A stretch of 23,891 bases of DNA from Ramlibacter sp. (GCA_025351615.1 JANXVP010000463.1:1-23891), one strand, 5' to 3'; shown: positions 1 to 9,824, numbered from the stretch's first letter. Numbers and translations are program-made. Notes: a model not told the origin generated them from the sequence alone.

Positions 1-1
1 C

Positions 2-58
2 GGAGGTGGTTTAGGCGGCGGCGGCGGTGGCCAGCGCCGCGGCGGCCGCGGCCGCTGA
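2..58 (+). CDS. C-terminal tail of a Gly/Arg-rich protein (partial, 5' end outside window)
   Basis: Reading from base 2, there is an open frame of 18 codons, almost all glycine and arginine with one leucine and one glutamine, ending at TGA 56-58. Its composition matches an RGG-type disordered tail, as found on some DEAD-box RNA helicases and RNA-binding proteins. The body of the protein lies off the left edge, so the family cannot be determined. It could also be chance coding in a G/C-repetitive stretch. Confidence 0.35.
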   Translation, partial: GGGLGGGGGGQRRGGRGR

Positions 59-120
59 ACCCGGTTCGATTCCGGCGGGGGCAACACGCCGCGCCTTCGG
101 GCGCAGTCCCGCACGCAAGC

Positions 121-126
121 TAAAAT
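121..126 (+). promoter_or_regulatory. Possible -10 element upstream of ndk
   Basis: TAAAAT followed by AC lies 68 bases before the ndk ATG, in a non-coding gap between the TGA at 56-58 and ndk. The same TAAAATAC word occurs before hisZ. No good -35 box is seen at 16-18 bases upstream (the closest, TTCGGG at 96-101, is 19 away), so this is a weak call. Confidence 0.3.
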
Positions 127-194
127 ACAAGGCTTTGCCGAACTTTGACCGCCGGCGAAACCCCAACGATTACTTCAAGCTCAGGAAACTCCAG

Positions 195-620
195 ATGGCC
201 ATCGAACGCACCCTTTCCATCATCAAGCCCGACGCAGTGGCCAAAAACGTGATCGGGCAGATCTACGCACGCTTCGAGGCCTCCGGCCTGAAGATCGTGG
301 CTGCCCGGATGGCGCATCTGTCGCGCGGCGAGGCCGAGCAGTTCTACGCGGTTCACAAGGAACGCCCGTTCTTTAAGGACCTGGTCGAATTCATGATCTC
401 CGGCCCGGTGATGATCACCGCGCTCGAAGGCGAGAACGCGATCGTCAGGAACCGCGACCTGATGGGCGCAACCGATCCGAAGAAGGCTGCCGCGGGGACC
501 ATCCGGGCCGACTTCGCCGACAGCATCGATGCCAATGCGGTGCACGGCTCCGACGCGGCAGAAACCGCCAAGGGCGAAGTCGGGTTCTTTTTCCCCGGCA
601 TGAACGTCTACTCGCGTTAA
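195..620 (+). CDS. ndk: Nucleoside diphosphate kinase
   Basis: Transfers the gamma-phosphate of ATP to nucleoside diphosphates through a phosphohistidine, balancing cytosolic NTP and dNTP pools. The 141-residue product matches the usual bacterial length. It begins [15 protein letters not shown], carries the RPFF and GPV substrate-site segments and ends with the active-site block NAVHGSD, whose histidine is the catalytic residue, followed by the conserved FFFPG tail. The ATG at 195 is chosen because the family starts exactly there and an AGGA lies about 10 bases upstream (182-185). The frame stays open back to base 27, but that extension is low-complexity Ala/Arg sequence with no family counterpart. 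The gene is followed 7 bases later by rlmN. Confidence 0.97.
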   Translation: MAIERTLSIIKPDAVAKNVIGQIYARFEASGLKIVAARMAHLSRGEAEQFYAVHKERPFFKDLVEFMISGPVMITALEGENAIVRNRDLMGATDPKKAAAGTIRADFADSIDANAVHGSDAAETAKGEVGFFFPGMNVYSR

Positions 621-627
621 TCATGCA

Positions 628-1785
628 ATGACGGCCAATCTTCTCGACTTCGATCTGGAAGGCCTGGCCGCGTACTGCGAAACGCTGGGCGAAAAGCGAT
701 TTCGCGCAACCCAGCTGTTTCGCTGGATCCACCAGAAGGGCGCCACCGACTTCGACCAGATGACCGACCTGGCCCGGTCGCTGCGGGAAAAACTCAAGGT
801 CGGCGCCCATCTCCAGGGCCTGAAGATCCTGACCCAGCACGAATCGAAGGACGGCACCATCAAGTGGCTGTTCGACGTCGGCAATGGCGACGCCGTGGAG
901 GCAGTGTTCATTCCCGAGGACGACCGCGGCACCCTGTGCATCTCGTCGCAGGCCGGGTGCGCGGTCGGTTGCCGGTTCTGCTCCACCGGGCACCAGGGCT
1001 TTTCCCGCAACCTGACCACCGGCGAGATCGTCGGCCAGCTCTGGTTCGCCGAACACTTCCTGCGCCGGCACCTGAAATCGGCGCAGCGCGTCATCTCCAA
1101 TGTGGTGATGATGGGCATGGGCGAGCCGCTGCAGAACTACGCGGCGCTGCTGCCGGCGCTTAAGGTGATGCTCGACGACCATGGCTATGGGTTGTCGCGC
1201 CGCCGTGTCACGGTGTCGACATCGGGCATGGTGCGCATGATGGACCGGCTGGCCCGGGACTGCCCCGTGGCCCTGGCCGTGTCCCTGCATGCGCCCAACG
1301 ACGAACTGCGCGATCACCTGGTTCCGCTGAATCGAAAGCACGGTCTGGCCGACCTGCTTGATGCCTGCAACCGCTATCTCGAGCACGCGCCGCGCGACTT
1401 CATTACCTTCGAGTACTGCATGCTCGATGGAGTCAACGACCAGCCCGAACACGCTAGGCAACTGGCGCAACTGGTGCAGCGTCACGCGGGCAGCGGCGTG
1501 TCGTGCAAGTTCAACCTGATTCCGTTCAATCCGTTTCCGGCATCGGGACTGGTGCGTTCGCCGCAACACCGGGTGCAGGCTTTCGCGAAAATACTGATCG
1601 ATGCTGGTATCGTCACCACTGTGCGCAAAACCAGAGGAGACGACATCGACGCGGCGTGTGGACAGCTTGCCGGGGATGTCAAGGACCGCACCCGCGTGGG
1701 TGTGCGGATCGCCCAGCAGCGGACCGTGATGCTGAAACAGGTGCCGGCCGACGCCCGCGCCGCCAAGGAGACCGGAACACCATGA
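628..1785 (+). CDS. rlmN: Dual-specificity 23S rRNA/tRNA adenine-C2 methyltransferase RlmN
   Basis: Radical-SAM enzyme that makes 2-methyladenosine at A2503 of 23S rRNA and A37 of some tRNAs, affecting peptidyl-transferase function and decoding accuracy. The 385-residue protein has the N-terminal accessory domain (about 1-95), then the radical-SAM cluster motif CX3CX2C at C111, C115 and C118. The second cysteine needed for the ping-pong methyl transfer is C344, in the [10 protein letters not shown] segment. The SAM-binding GMGEPLQNY motif is also present. The ATG at 628 lies 7 bases after ndk, and the stop overlaps the next gene's start (ATGA, 1782-1785), so rlmN and the pilus lipoprotein gene are translationally coupled. 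This neighbourhood is standard in Burkholderiales. Confidence 0.97.
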   Translation: MTANLLDFDLEGLAAYCETLGEKRFRATQLFRWIHQKGATDFDQMTDLARSLREKLKVGAHLQGLKILTQHESKDGTIKWLFDVGNGDAVEAVFIPEDDRGTLCISSQAGCAVGCRFCSTGHQGFSRNLTTGEIVGQLWFAEHFLRRHLKSAQRVISNVVMMGMGEPLQNYAALLPALKVMLDDHGYGLSRRRVTVSTSGMVRMMDRLARDCPVALAVSLHAPNDELRDHLVPLNRKHGLADLLDACNRYLEHAPRDFITFEYCMLDGVNDQPEHARQLAQLVQRHAGSGVSCKFNLIPFNPFPASGLVRSPQHRVQAFAKILIDAGIVTTVRKTRGDDIDAACGQLAGDVKDRTRVGVRIAQQRTVMLKQVPADARAAKETGTP

Positions 1786-2612
1786 ATGCGGACGCTGTGC
1801 GGCCAGGAAACCTGCGGACCTGGCTGGTCTGGTGCTGGCTGGCCGGCGCTTTGCTGCTGGCAATGGGCGGCTGCGCCAGCCGCAGCGGCGAGGCGACGGG
1901 CGCCGATGTCGACATCCTGACGGCTTCCGACGAGCCCGACGGCCGAAAGCGCGCGCGCATCCGAATGGAGCTGGCCGTCGGGTACTTCGAGCAGGGTCAG
2001 ACCAACGTCGCGCTCGATGAACTCAAGCAGGTCATTGCCAACGACCCGACCTTTCCCGACGCATACAACCTGCGCGGCCTGATCTACATGCGTCTGAACG
2101 ACATGAAGCAGTCGGAAGAGAGCTTCCGTCGCGCGGTGTCGCTCAATCCCAAGGATTCGAACGCGCAGCACAATTACGGCTGGCTGCTATGCCAGCTGGG
2201 CCGCTATGACGAGGCGAACCGTGCGTTCGAAGGGGCCATGACCAACCCGCTGTACGCGGACAAGGCCAAAACCCTCATGACCCAGGGCCTGTGCCAGGCC
2301 CGAGCCGGCCGCAAGGCCGACGCCGAGCGCAACCTGGCGCGGTCCTACGAACTCGATGCGGCGAACCCGGTCACCGGCTACAACCTGGCCAACCTGTTGT
2401 ACCAGCGCGGCGAATTCCCGCGGGCGCAGTTTTATATCCGGCGGCTGAACAACACCGAGTTGGCCAATGCCGAAACGCTGTGGCTAGGCATCCGGGTGGA
2501 GCAGCGCCTGAACGACCGGGTCGCCATGTTGCAGCTGGCCGACCAGCTCAAGCGCCGGTTTCCGCAGTCACCCGAAATGACCTCCTACGCGAAGGGGGCG
2601 TTCGATGAATGA
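1782..2612 (+). CDS. pilW: Type IV pilus biogenesis/stability lipoprotein PilF (PilW), TPR protein
   Basis: Outer-membrane lipoprotein (pilotin) that in this family helps the PilQ secretin assemble and stabilises type IV pili. The 276-residue product opens with a positively charged n-region, a hydrophobic stretch (about 14-28) and a lipobox-like MGGC with C31 as the predicted lipidated cysteine. The rest is tandem tetratricopeptide repeats, with recognisable A-Y-NLRG-IYM and [16 protein letters not shown] units, as in PilF. The frame is open far upstream inside rlmN, but the ATG at 1782 is chosen because it precedes the signal peptide and forms the ATGA overlap with rlmN. The 3' end overlaps rodZ by 8 bases. 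The symbol pilF is used for the Pseudomonas orthologue. Confidence 0.88.
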   Translation: MNADAVRPGNLRTWLVWCWLAGALLLAMGGCASRSGEATGADVDILTASDEPDGRKRARIRMELAVGYFEQGQTNVALDELKQVIANDPTFPDAYNLRGLIYMRLNDMKQSEESFRRAVSLNPKDSNAQHNYGWLLCQLGRYDEANRAFEGAMTNPLYADKAKTLMTQGLCQARAGRKADAERNLARSYELDAANPVTGYNLANLLYQRGEFPRAQFYIRRLNNTELANAETLWLGIRVEQRLNDRVAMLQLADQLKRRFPQSPEMTSYAKGAFDE

Positions 2613-3525
2613 GGCGCCGGGGCAGGGGCCTGCCTCGGGATTCGACACGGGCTCTGCTGGCGAGCGCGCCAGTCCGGGAACCATGCTGCGCCAAGCGCGC
2701 GAAGCGGCCGGCCTGCAGGTGGAGACGCTGGCGGTTGCGCTGAAGGTTCCGGTGCGAAAGCTCGAGGCCCTCGAGGCGGACCAGTTCGACCAGCTGCCCG
2801 ACGCCGTGTTCGTGCGGGCGCTGGCGGCCAGCGTCTGCCGCAACCTGAGGGTCGACCCGGCGCCGATTCTGGAGCGGCTTCCCGCGACAGCTGGGCCGCG
2901 ACTGGCGGCGACGGAGGGCGGCATCAATGCACCCTTCCGGTCGCCTCGGGATGGCGCCGGCCCGAGCTGGATGGAACACTTGTCGCGGCCGGTGTTCCTG
3001 GCCGTCTTCGCCCTGCTGCTCGGTGCGTTGGTATTGATCCTGTTGCCGTCGCACCGTGACGAGGTGGCAGCGGCGCCTGAGCCCGCACTTGAGCCCGTAC
3101 CTGCGCCGGTTGAAGGCGCAGTCATCCCGGCAGCTGCCGAGGTGGCGGCGGTGACTACCGCTCCTGCTGCGTCCGCGCTCAGCCTGTCGGCATCCGCAGC
3201 CAGGGCCGAGCCGGCCGCAACGCTGTCCAGGCTGGCAGCTTCCGCAGCGGTGCCTGACGTGCCTGCCGCGCCTGCTGTTGCGCCCATCGATGGAATCGTC
3301 GTGTTCAAGGTCAAGGCGGCGTCCTGGATCCATGTGACCGATGCGAGAGGCGCCGTCCCGTTGCGCAAGCTGCTCGCCGCGGGTGAGTCCGCGGCGGCTT
3401 CCGGCGTCTTGCCGCTGGCGGTCACCGTCGGCAGTGTCAACGTCACCGAAGTCCGGGTGCGGGGCAAGCCATTCGACATGGCCCCGGTGTCCCGGGACAA
3501 CGTTGCACGCTTCGAGGTGAAGTGA
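2605..3525 (+). CDS. rodZ: RodZ-like cytoskeletal protein (HTH, single TM, DUF4115)
   Basis: Bitopic membrane protein that links the MreB filament to the wall-elongation machinery. The 306-residue product has the expected order: an N-terminal cytoplasmic Xre-type helix-turn-helix (about 24-90, with [10 protein letters not shown] and the [12 protein letters not shown] segment), one membrane span (about 129-148, rich in L/V/A), a long Ala/Pro/Val-rich periplasmic linker (about 150-230), and a C-terminal beta-domain of the DUF4115 type (WIHVTDARG...LLAAGE). It starts inside the end of pilW (8-base overlap) and shares its stop with the start of ispG. The pilF-rodZ-ispG-hisS order is conserved among beta- and gammaproteobacteria. 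The divergent linker is normal for the family. Confidence 0.9.
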   Translation: MNEAPGQGPASGFDTGSAGERASPGTMLRQAREAAGLQVETLAVALKVPVRKLEALEADQFDQLPDAVFVRALAASVCRNLRVDPAPILERLPATAGPRLAATEGGINAPFRSPRDGAGPSWMEHLSRPVFLAVFALLLGALVLILLPSHRDEVAAAPEPALEPVPAPVEGAVIPAAAEVAAVTTAPAASALSLSASAARAEPAATLSRLAASAAVPDVPAAPAVAPIDGIVVFKVKAASWIHVTDARGAVPLRKLLAAGESAAASGVLPLAVTVGSVNVTEVRVRGKPFDMAPVSRDNVARFEVK

Positions 3526-4799
3526 TGGATCCGTCCTGCCTGCCGATTGCAGCGGCATTTCCGAACGCCCGGCGGTCGCGCCAGGCCCGTACCGTGTGGG
3601 GGTCGCGCGTGGTCACGGTTGGCGGCGACGCACCAGTGCGCATTCAGTCGATGACCAACACCGACACGGTCGATGCCATCGGCACGGCGATCCAGGTCAA
3701 GGAACTGGCCATCGCCGGGTCCGAGATGGTCCGCATCACGGTCAACACGCCCGAGGCGGCGGCGCAGGTTCCTTATATCCGCGAGCAGCTCGATCGCATG
3801 GGCATTGACGTGCCGCTGATCGGGGATTTCCATTACAACGGCCACCGCCTGCTGACCGACGACCCGGCCTGCGCGCAGGCGCTGTCCAAGTACCGCATCA
3901 ACCCGGGCAACGTCGGCAAGGGCGACAAGCACGACCGCCAGTTTGGCCAGATGATCGAAGCCGCAATGCGCTGGGACAAGCCGGTCCGCATCGGCGTCAA
4001 CTGGGGCAGCCTCGACCAGGAATTGCTGGCCGGCCTGATGGACACCAACAGTGCCCGCGCCCAGCCCTGGGACGCCAGGCTGGTGATGTACGAGGCGCTC
4101 ATCACATCGGCCATCGATTCGGCCAAGCGTGCCCAGGAGATGGGCATGGATGGCAACCAGATCATCCTGTCCTGCAAGGTCAGCGGCGTGCAGGACCTGG
4201 TTGCGGTCTACCGCGAATTGGCCAAGCGGTGCGACTACGCGTTGCACCTGGGCCTGACCGAAGCGGGCATGGGGACCAAGGGCACGGTGGCGTCGGCGGT
4301 CGCACTGGGCATCCTGTTGCAGGAAGGCATTGGCGATACCATCCGTGTCTCGCTGACGCCGCAACCGGGCGAATCGCGTACGCAGGAGGTGGTGATCGCC
4401 GCCGAGATCCTGCAGTCGCTGGGCCTGCGCAGCTTTGTGCCCAGCGTCACCGCCTGTCCCGGTTGCGGCCGCACCACCAGCACCACCTTCCAGGTCCTGG
4501 CCAAGGAGATCGACGATTACCTGCGAGCGCAGATGCCGGTCTGGCGCAGGAAATATCCCGGCGTCGAAAAGATGATGGTGGCCGTGATGGGCTGCATCGT
4601 CAACGGGCCTGGCGAAAGCAAGCACGCCGACATCGGCATCAGCCTGCCGGGCACCGGCGAAGCGCCGGCGGCGCCGGTTTTCATCGATGGCCAGAAGGCA
4701 CTGACGCTGCGCGGCGAGAACATCGCCAGCGAATTCCACCAGGTCGTCGAAAACTATATCGAACAGCGCTTCGGCAGGCCGGTCGCCGAGTCCGTCTGA
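3525..4799 (+). CDS. ispG: 4-hydroxy-3-methylbut-2-en-1-yl diphosphate synthase (flavodoxin)
   Basis: Iron-sulfur enzyme of the MEP isoprenoid pathway that converts ME-cPP to HMBPP. The 424-residue protein has the N-terminal TIM-barrel ([11 protein letters not shown] near the start, [15 protein letters not shown]) and the C-terminal cluster domain. The [4Fe-4S] ligands are visible as C311 and C314 in CPGCGRT and C357 in GCIVNGPGE, with the conserved glutamate a few residues later. The ATG at 3525 forms a TGATG overlap with the rodZ stop and has GAGG (3514-3517) at good spacing. A GTG at 3522 is an alternative that adds one residue. The N-terminal 20 or so residues before the barrel are typical of betaproteobacterial IspG. 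Confidence 0.96.
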   Translation: MDPSCLPIAAAFPNARRSRQARTVWGSRVVTVGGDAPVRIQSMTNTDTVDAIGTAIQVKELAIAGSEMVRITVNTPEAAAQVPYIREQLDRMGIDVPLIGDFHYNGHRLLTDDPACAQALSKYRINPGNVGKGDKHDRQFGQMIEAAMRWDKPVRIGVNWGSLDQELLAGLMDTNSARAQPWDARLVMYEALITSAIDSAKRAQEMGMDGNQIILSCKVSGVQDLVAVYRELAKRCDYALHLGLTEAGMGTKGTVASAVALGILLQEGIGDTIRVSLTPQPGESRTQEVVIAAEILQSLGLRSFVPSVTACPGCGRTTSTTFQVLAKEIDDYLRAQMPVWRRKYPGVEKMMVAVMGCIVNGPGESKHADIGISLPGTGEAPAAPVFIDGQKALTLRGENIASEFHQVVENYIEQRFGRPVAESV

Positions 4800-4808
4800 A
4801 CACAAGCC

Positions 4809-6146
4809 ATGGCTGAGAAATTGATTGCCGTCAAAGGCATGAACGACATCCTGCCGCCCGATTCGGCGCGCTGGGAGTGGCTGGAAGACAAGGTGCGCAC
4901 GCTGATGGCGAGCTACGCCTACCGCAACATCCGCACGCCGATCGTCGAGCAGACGTCGCTCTTCGTGCGGGGGACAGGCGAGACCACCGACATCGTCGAA
5001 AAGGAGATGTACTCGTTCGAGGACAAGCTCAATGGCGAAGCCCTGACACTGCGCCCGGAGAACACGCCCGGCGTGGTGCGCGCGGCGATCGAGCACAACC
5101 TCACCTATGACGGTGGCAAGCGCCTGTATTACATGGGACCGATGTTCCGGCACGAACGGCCGCAGCGCGGTCGCTATCGCCAGTTCTACCAGCTTGGCGC
5201 CGAAGTGCTCGGCTTTCCGGGCCCCGAGGTCGACGCGGAGCTGATGCTGCTGGCGCACCAGCTCTTCGCCGATCTCGGTCTGCACAACATCCGGGTGGAA
5301 CTCAACAGCCTGGGCATTCCGGCGGAGCGGCAGGCGCACCGCGCCGCCCTTGTGGCGTACTTTGGCGCCAATGCGGGTTTGCTGGACCAGGACGCCCAGC
5401 GGCGGCTGCAGACCAATCCGCTGCGCATCCTCGATACCAAGAATCCCGCCATGCAGGACCTGGTGCTGGCGGCGCCGCAGTTGCTTCACTACCTCGGAGA
5501 TGGCTCGCGCAGGCATCTTGAGACCGTGCAGAGGCTGCTGGACGCGTGCGGGGTGGCCTGGACGGTCAACCACCGGCTGGTGCGCGGGCTGGACTATTAC
5601 AGTCACACGGTGTTCGAATTCACGACCAGCGAACTCGGCGCTCAGGGGACACTTTGCGGCGGCGGGCGTTACGACGGGTTGTTCGAAGTGCTCGGCGGCA
5701 GGCCGACCCCGGCGGTTGGCTGGGGCATGGGGCTGGAGCGGGTGCTGGAACTGGTTGCGCAGCAAGGCGAAATTCGCGCGGCTCCTGGCGTCGATGCCTA
5801 CGCGATCATTCATTCAGCCGACGCCCTGCCGGCTGCGTTGAAGACCTTGCAGGCGTTGCGCGCGGTCGGCGTCAGCGTCCAGATGCACGCGGCGCCGGCG
5901 GGAGCAACAGCTGGCGTGACTGGTGGCGCAACGCCCGGCGTTGCGGCCGACAGCATGGGCAGCATGAAATCGCAATTCAAGAAAGCCGACGCGAGTGGCG
6001 CACGCTTCGCGCTTATTTTCGGCCACGATGAACTCGCTGCCGATGAGGTGACGGTGAAGTCCTTGCGCGACGGCGCCGGCGCGCAGGAGCGCCAGCCGCT
6101 GGCCGACCCGGCCGCATGGGCCCGGAAACTACAATCGTCGGCTTGA
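4809..6146 (+). CDS. hisS: Histidine-tRNA ligase
   Basis: Class II aminoacyl-tRNA synthetase charging tRNA-His. The 445-residue product shows the N-terminal GMNDILPP, motif 2 ([17 protein letters not shown]), the histidine-specific [12 protein letters not shown] (about 259-270) and motif 3 (GWGMGLERV). The C-terminal anticodon-binding domain is present with [13 protein letters not shown] and a terminal W-A-R-K segment. The odd feature is an Ala/Gly/Thr-rich insertion at about residues 361-383 between the HA and MKSQ parts of the anticodon domain. Relatives, as I recall them, have only a short GGG-type loop there. The start is ATG 4809, 9 bases after the ispG stop. Gene order ispG-hisS is standard. 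Confidence 0.97.
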   Translation: MAEKLIAVKGMNDILPPDSARWEWLEDKVRTLMASYAYRNIRTPIVEQTSLFVRGTGETTDIVEKEMYSFEDKLNGEALTLRPENTPGVVRAAIEHNLTYDGGKRLYYMGPMFRHERPQRGRYRQFYQLGAEVLGFPGPEVDAELMLLAHQLFADLGLHNIRVELNSLGIPAERQAHRAALVAYFGANAGLLDQDAQRRLQTNPLRILDTKNPAMQDLVLAAPQLLHYLGDGSRRHLETVQRLLDACGVAWTVNHRLVRGLDYYSHTVFEFTTSELGAQGTLCGGGRYDGLFEVLGGRPTPAVGWGMGLERVLELVAQQGEIRAAPGVDAYAIIHSADALPAALKTLQALRAVGVSVQMHAAPAGATAGVTGGATPGVAADSMGSMKSQFKKADASGARFALIFGHDELAADEVTVKSLRDGAGAQERQPLADPAAWARKLQSSA

Positions 6147-6159
6147 CACAAGAATCACA

Positions 6160-6876
6160 ATGGCAAAACCACTCGACCTCGAAGAACAGGAGCAGCTTGA
6201 CGAGATCAAGCACTTCTGGAAGAACTACGGCAACCTCATCACCTGGGCACTGATCGTCGTGTTCGGCGCCATCGCCGCCTGGAACGGCTGGCAGTATTGG
6301 CAGCGGACCCAGGCCGCGCAGGCTTCGGCCATGTACGACGAGGTCGACCGGGCCGCCACCGCCGGTGACATGACGCGGGTCGAGCGAGCCTTCACCGACA
6401 TGAAGGACAAATTCGGCCGCACCACCTATGCGCATCAGGCCGGGTTGCTTGCCGCCAAGGCCTTTGCGGAGAAGGGAAATGTCGAAGCAGCGAAAGCCGC
6501 CCTGGTCTGGGTGGCGGACAAGTCGTCGGACGAAGGCTACCAGGCCACGGCGCGGCTGCGGCTGGCCGGCATTCTCGCCGACAGCAAGGCTTACGACGAT
6601 GCCCTGAAGCAATTGTCCGGCGACTTCCCAATGGAATTCGAGGGACTGGTCGCCGATCGCCGCGGTGACATCTACAACCTGCAGGGCAAGAAGGGCGAGG
6701 CCAGGACCGAGTACCTGAAGGCCTGGCGCAGCCTGGATGAACGGGCCGAGTACCGCCGCCTGGTCGGGGTCAAACTCACCGCCATGGGGGTCGACCCCAC
6801 AGCCGCCCCGGTCCCGCCTGGGGCCGCCGCCGCACCGGCAACCGCAACCGCAGCCTCCGCTGGAGTGAAACCATGA
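6160..6876 (+). CDS. yfgM: YfgM-family TPR-like inner-membrane protein
   Basis: Ancillary periplasmic chaperone-type protein. In E. coli YfgM associates with the SecYEG translocon and PpiD. The 238-residue product has a short cytoplasmic N-terminus (LEEQEQLDEIKHFWKNYG), one membrane helix (about 24-43) with the family-typical W/Y-rich exit, and a helical tetratricopeptide-like periplasmic domain (TPR_21 type) to about residue 215. An Ala/Pro-rich tail follows. It lies between hisS (14 bases upstream) and bamB (ATGA overlap at 6873-6876), the same place as in E. coli, which supports the family call. The symbol is assigned by family and context, not by close sequence identity. Confidence 0.85.
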   Translation: MAKPLDLEEQEQLDEIKHFWKNYGNLITWALIVVFGAIAAWNGWQYWQRTQAAQASAMYDEVDRAATAGDMTRVERAFTDMKDKFGRTTYAHQAGLLAAKAFAEKGNVEAAKAALVWVADKSSDEGYQATARLRLAGILADSKAYDDALKQLSGDFPMEFEGLVADRRGDIYNLQGKKGEARTEYLKAWRSLDERAEYRRLVGVKLTAMGVDPTAAPVPPGAAAAPATATAASAGVKP

Positions 6877-8018
6877 TCGCCTTGGCACAGCGCGCCGCTG
6901 CTCTCGTCTTGATTGCCACGCTGGGGGGCTGTTCGATGTTGCCGTCCTGGCTTGGAAGCGGCCCCGACAAGCCCAAGCCTGCAGAATTGCCGCCCAACGC
7001 AGCGCTGGTCCAGGTTCGTCCGGCGTGGACTGCGCGCATCGGCGAGGTCGGCTTTCCCCTCTCTATGAGCGTCAACGGCAGCACGGTGGCCGTCGCCAGC
7101 AGCAACGGTGAGGTTGCCCAGCTCGAAGCGGCCAGCGGCCGCCAGCTTTGGCGCGCCACTGCCGGCGGCGCGATTTCGGCCGGTGTCGGCAGCGACGGCA
7201 AGCTGACGTCGGTGATCACCCGGACCAATGAAGTCGTGACCTTTGCGGGCGGCGGCGAGCCGCTTTGGCGGCAGAAACTCGGGGCCCAGGCCTATACCGC
7301 TCCCCTCGTCGCGGGGGGTCGTGTCTTCGTGCTCGCGGCGGATCGTTCCGTCACGGCTTTCGATGGCCAGACCGGCCGCCGCCTCTGGAGCCAGCAGCGC
7401 CCGGGCGAGCCGCTGGTGCTGAGGCAATCAGGCGTGATGCTGGCTGTCGGCGACACGCTGGTGGTGGGCCTGGCCGGCCGCCTGGTCGGCCTGAACCCGC
7501 TCAACGGCGGTGTGCGTTGGGAAGCGCCGATCGCCACGCCGCGCGGCACCAACGACGTCGAACGGCTGGTCGACCTGGTCGGCAGCGTCAGCCGGGTCGG
7601 GACTTCGATTTGCGCGCGGGCGTTTCAGGCTCGCGTCGGGTGCGTGGACGCCGAGCGCGGCACGGTGCTGTGGACCAAGCCGGCCGCTGGCGCCGAAGGC
7701 CTGCATGGCGACGAACGGCTGGTGTTTGGCACCGAAAGCGACGGCAAGGTGGTCGCCTGGCGGCGCGACAACGGTGAGCGCGCCTGGAGCACCGACCGCC
7801 TCCAGTACCGTAACCTGACGGCGCCACTTGCGCTCGGCCGCTCGGTCGTCGTCGGCGACGGCACGGGCCTGGTGCATCTGCTGTCGCGTGAAGACGGTAC
7901 GGCGCTGAACCGCCTGAGCACCGACGGCACGGCCATTGCCGCCGCACCGGTGCTCGCCGGCAACACCCTGGTTGTGGTGACACGTGGCGGTGGCGTTTAC
8001 GGCTTCGTTCCCGACTAA
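6873..8018 (+). CDS. bamB: Outer-membrane assembly factor BamB (lipoprotein, PQQ beta-propeller)
   Basis: Lipoprotein subunit of the BAM complex, which folds beta-barrel proteins into the outer membrane. The 381-residue protein has a lipoprotein signal with lipobox LGGC and C20 as the modified residue. An eight-bladed PQQ-like propeller follows, visible as repeats of the form G-L-W, such as ASGRQLWRA, GEPLWRQKLG, TGRRLWSQQ and NPLNGGVRWEAP. It ends with GGGVYGFVPD. It overlaps the upstream yfgM-like gene by 4 bases and lies 9 bases before der. The yfgM-bamB-der order is the same as in E. coli. Confidence 0.94.
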   Translation: MIALAQRAAALVLIATLGGCSMLPSWLGSGPDKPKPAELPPNAALVQVRPAWTARIGEVGFPLSMSVNGSTVAVASSNGEVAQLEAASGRQLWRATAGGAISAGVGSDGKLTSVITRTNEVVTFAGGGEPLWRQKLGAQAYTAPLVAGGRVFVLAADRSVTAFDGQTGRRLWSQQRPGEPLVLRQSGVMLAVGDTLVVGLAGRLVGLNPLNGGVRWEAPIATPRGTNDVERLVDLVGSVSRVGTSICARAFQARVGCVDAERGTVLWTKPAAGAEGLHGDERLVFGTESDGKVVAWRRDNGERAWSTDRLQYRNLTAPLALGRSVVVGDGTGLVHLLSREDGTALNRLSTDGTAIAAAPVLAGNTLVVVTRGGGVYGFVPD

Positions 8019-8027
8019 CGGGACCCG

Positions 8028-9371
8028 ATGAAACCTGTCATCGCGTTGGTGGGACGCCCGAACGTCGGCAAGTCCACGCTCTTCAACCGGCTCACCAAGT
8101 CGCGCGACGCCATTGTGGCGGACTTCGCCGGACTGACGCGGGACCGGCATTACGGCAACGGCAAGCAGGGCAAGCACGAATTCATCGCGATCGACACCGG
8201 CGGGTTCGAGCCGACCGCCGAGAGCGGCATCTACATGGAGATGGCCAAGCAGACGCGGCAGGCCGTCGCGGAGGCCGACGTCGTGATCTTCGTGGTCGAC
8301 GCCCGCGCAGGTATTTCGGCCCAGGACCACGACATCGCCAACTACTTGCGCAAGCTGGGCAAGCCGACGGTGCTGGCGGCAAACAAGGCCGAGGGCATGC
8401 TGGAGGGCGTCCAGCTGAGCGAGTTCTATGAGCTAGGCCTGGGCGACGTGCACGGGATCTCGGCCGCCCATGGGCAGGGGATCCGCGAGCTGGTCGAACT
8501 CGCCCTGGAGCCGCTGAACCTGCCTGACCCCGACGTGGAAGGCGAAACGGTCGACCCCGGCGTGATCAAGCTGGCAGTGGCAGGCCGACCCAACGTCGGC
8601 AAGTCGACCCTGATCAACACCTGGCTCGGCGAAGAGCGGCTGGTCGCCTTCGACTTGCCGGGCACGACGCGGGACGCGATCAGTGTCCCATTCGAACGAG
8701 GCGGCCAGCGCTTCGAGCTGATCGATACGGCCGGCCTGCGGCGCAAGGGCAAGGTGTTCGAAGCCATCGAGAAATTCTCGGTGGTGAAGACGCTGCAGGC
8801 GATCGAGTCGGCAAACGTGGTGTTGCTGTTGCTGGACGCGACCCAGGGCGTGACCGACCAGGACGCCCACATCGCCGGCTACATCCTCGAAAGTGGACGG
8901 GCGGTGGTGCTGGCAGTGAACAAGTGGGACGCCATCGACGCCTATCAGCGCGAACAGGTGCAGCGATCGATCGAGACCCGATTGGCTTTCCTCAAGTTTG
9001 CCGATCTGCACCCGATCTCGGCCATCAAGCGGCAAGGCCTGGGCCCGGTCTGGTCGTCGATCGCGGCGGCCCACCGGTCGGCCATGGTCAAGATGTCGAC
9101 ACCGGTCCTCACCCGGCTCCTGCTCGAGGCTGTGCAGTTCCAGCAGCCCCAGCGCTCGGGCATGTTTCGCCCCAAGCTGCGCTACGCGCACCAGGGTGGG
9201 ATGAATCCCCCGATCATCGTGGTGCATGGCAATTCGCTGGAGCACGTCACCGCCGCTTACAAGCGCTTCCTGGAAAGCCGGTTCCGCAAGGAGTTCAAGC
9301 TCACCGGGACACCGCTGCGCATCGAGATGAAAACCTCCAAAAATCCCTACGCCGGCAAAGACGCCGATTAA
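8028..9371 (+). CDS. der: Ribosome assembly GTPase Der (EngA)
   Basis: Essential double-GTPase needed for 50S subunit maturation. The 447-residue product holds two G domains, each opening with GRPNVGKST (near residues 9 and 187). The G3 motifs are DTGG and DTAG, and the G4 motifs are ANKAEG and NKWD. The C-terminal KH-like domain is seen in the segment from about 355 to the end, including the conserved [12 protein letters not shown] and [13 protein letters not shown]. The ANKAEG form of G4 in the first domain is normal for betaproteobacteria. The stop lies within an 8-bp perfect inverted repeat (9358-9379). Confidence 0.97.
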   Translation: MKPVIALVGRPNVGKSTLFNRLTKSRDAIVADFAGLTRDRHYGNGKQGKHEFIAIDTGGFEPTAESGIYMEMAKQTRQAVAEADVVIFVVDARAGISAQDHDIANYLRKLGKPTVLAANKAEGMLEGVQLSEFYELGLGDVHGISAAHGQGIRELVELALEPLNLPDPDVEGETVDPGVIKLAVAGRPNVGKSTLINTWLGEERLVAFDLPGTTRDAISVPFERGGQRFELIDTAGLRRKGKVFEAIEKFSVVKTLQAIESANVVLLLLDATQGVTDQDAHIAGYILESGRAVVLAVNKWDAIDAYQREQVQRSIETRLAFLKFADLHPISAIKRQGLGPVWSSIAAAHRSAMVKMSTPVLTRLLLEAVQFQQPQRSGMFRPKLRYAHQGGMNPPIIVVHGNSLEHVTAAYKRFLESRFRKEFKLTGTPLRIEMKTSKNPYAGKDAD

Positions 9372-9379
9372 GGCGTCTT
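9358..9379 (+). other. Perfect hairpin spanning the der stop codon
   Basis: AAGACGCC (9358-9365) and GGCGTCTT (9372-9379) form a perfect 8-bp stem with a 6-base loop that contains the der TAA. No T-run follows directly. It may protect the der mRNA 3' end or act together with the terminator just downstream. Confidence 0.5.
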
Positions 9380-9382
9380 GAA

Positions 9383-9427
9383 CTCTGGCGGGGGGGCCCA
9401 ATCTCCCATCCAGCCAGAGGCGTTTTT
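9383..9427 (+). terminator. Probable rho-independent terminator between der and hfq
   Basis: CTCTGGC (9383-9389) pairs perfectly with GCCAGAG (9413-9419). The 23-base loop contains a run of seven G and two CCC runs that can pair internally. Five T follow at 9423-9427. This fits the end of the upstream transcription unit, though the loop is longer than ideal. Confidence 0.5.
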
Positions 9428-9442
9428 CAGCTTTTGGACTAC

Positions 9443-9476
9443 TTGCCCGGCACTGCTGCTGTGGTAAGGTAATAAT
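9443..9476 (+). promoter_or_regulatory. Probable hfq promoter region
   Basis: A TTGCCC -35-like box at 9443-9448 is followed after 16 bases by TAAGGT (9465-9470). An A/T-rich TAATAAT stretch (9470-9476) is an alternative -10. It lies directly after the terminator hairpin and 31-64 bases before the hfq start, in the most A/T-rich part of this block. Confidence 0.4.
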
Positions 9477-9506
9477 TCAACTTTACTTCCAAACACGGAG
9501 AATATC

Positions 9507-9755
9507 GTGAGCAACAAAGGGCAACTGCTACAAGACCCCTTCCTCAACGCCTTGCGGCGGGAGCATGTGCCGGTGTCGATTTATCTCGTCAACGGTATCA
9601 AGCTGCAAGGCCAGATCGAGTCTTTTGATCAATACGTTGTGCTGTTGCGCAATACCGTGACCCAGATGGTCTACAAACACGCCATCTCTACCATCGTCCC
9701 CGGGCGCGCCGTGAATTTTTCCGCGGCCGAAGCCGCCGAGGCCGGCCCCGCCTGA
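9507..9755 (+). CDS. hfq: RNA chaperone Hfq
   Basis: Hexameric Sm-like RNA chaperone that pairs small RNAs with mRNA targets and shapes mRNA stability. The 82-residue protein carries the full Sm fold: [15 protein letters not shown] (distal/proximal RNA-contacting helix), Sm1 with [19 protein letters not shown], and Sm2 with the YKHAIST signature. A short Ala/Glu tail follows. The start codon is GTG at 9507, with GGAG at 9497-9500 at suitable spacing. No in-frame ATG would preserve the N-terminus. It heads the hfq-hflX-hflKC block after a terminator and promoter-like region, so it probably starts a new transcription unit. Confidence 0.97.
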   Translation: MSNKGQLLQDPFLNALRREHVPVSIYLVNGIKLQGQIESFDQYVVLLRNTVTQMVYKHAISTIVPGRAVNFSAAEAAEAGPA

Positions 9756-9824
9756 GCCCCGCTCACGGGCGCCTGTCGCACCGATGCCCCGGGCTTGCTG
9801 AACCTGACTGCAGGATGTTCAAGC

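Noticed and set aside
27..194. N-terminal extension of ndk in an open frame back to base 27
   Set aside because: Low-complexity Ala/Arg translation with no counterpart in the family; the family start and a ribosome-binding site are at 195.
445..1863. Long minus-strand open frame opposite ndk and rlmN
   Set aside because: Same antisense artefact; both plus-strand genes have full catalytic motifs.
2568..5813. Very long minus-strand open frame opposite pilW, rodZ, ispG and hisS
   Set aside because: Antisense shadow of high-GC coding DNA; the plus strand codes four well-recognised proteins here, and the minus translation is rich in Arg/His/Ala with no domain.
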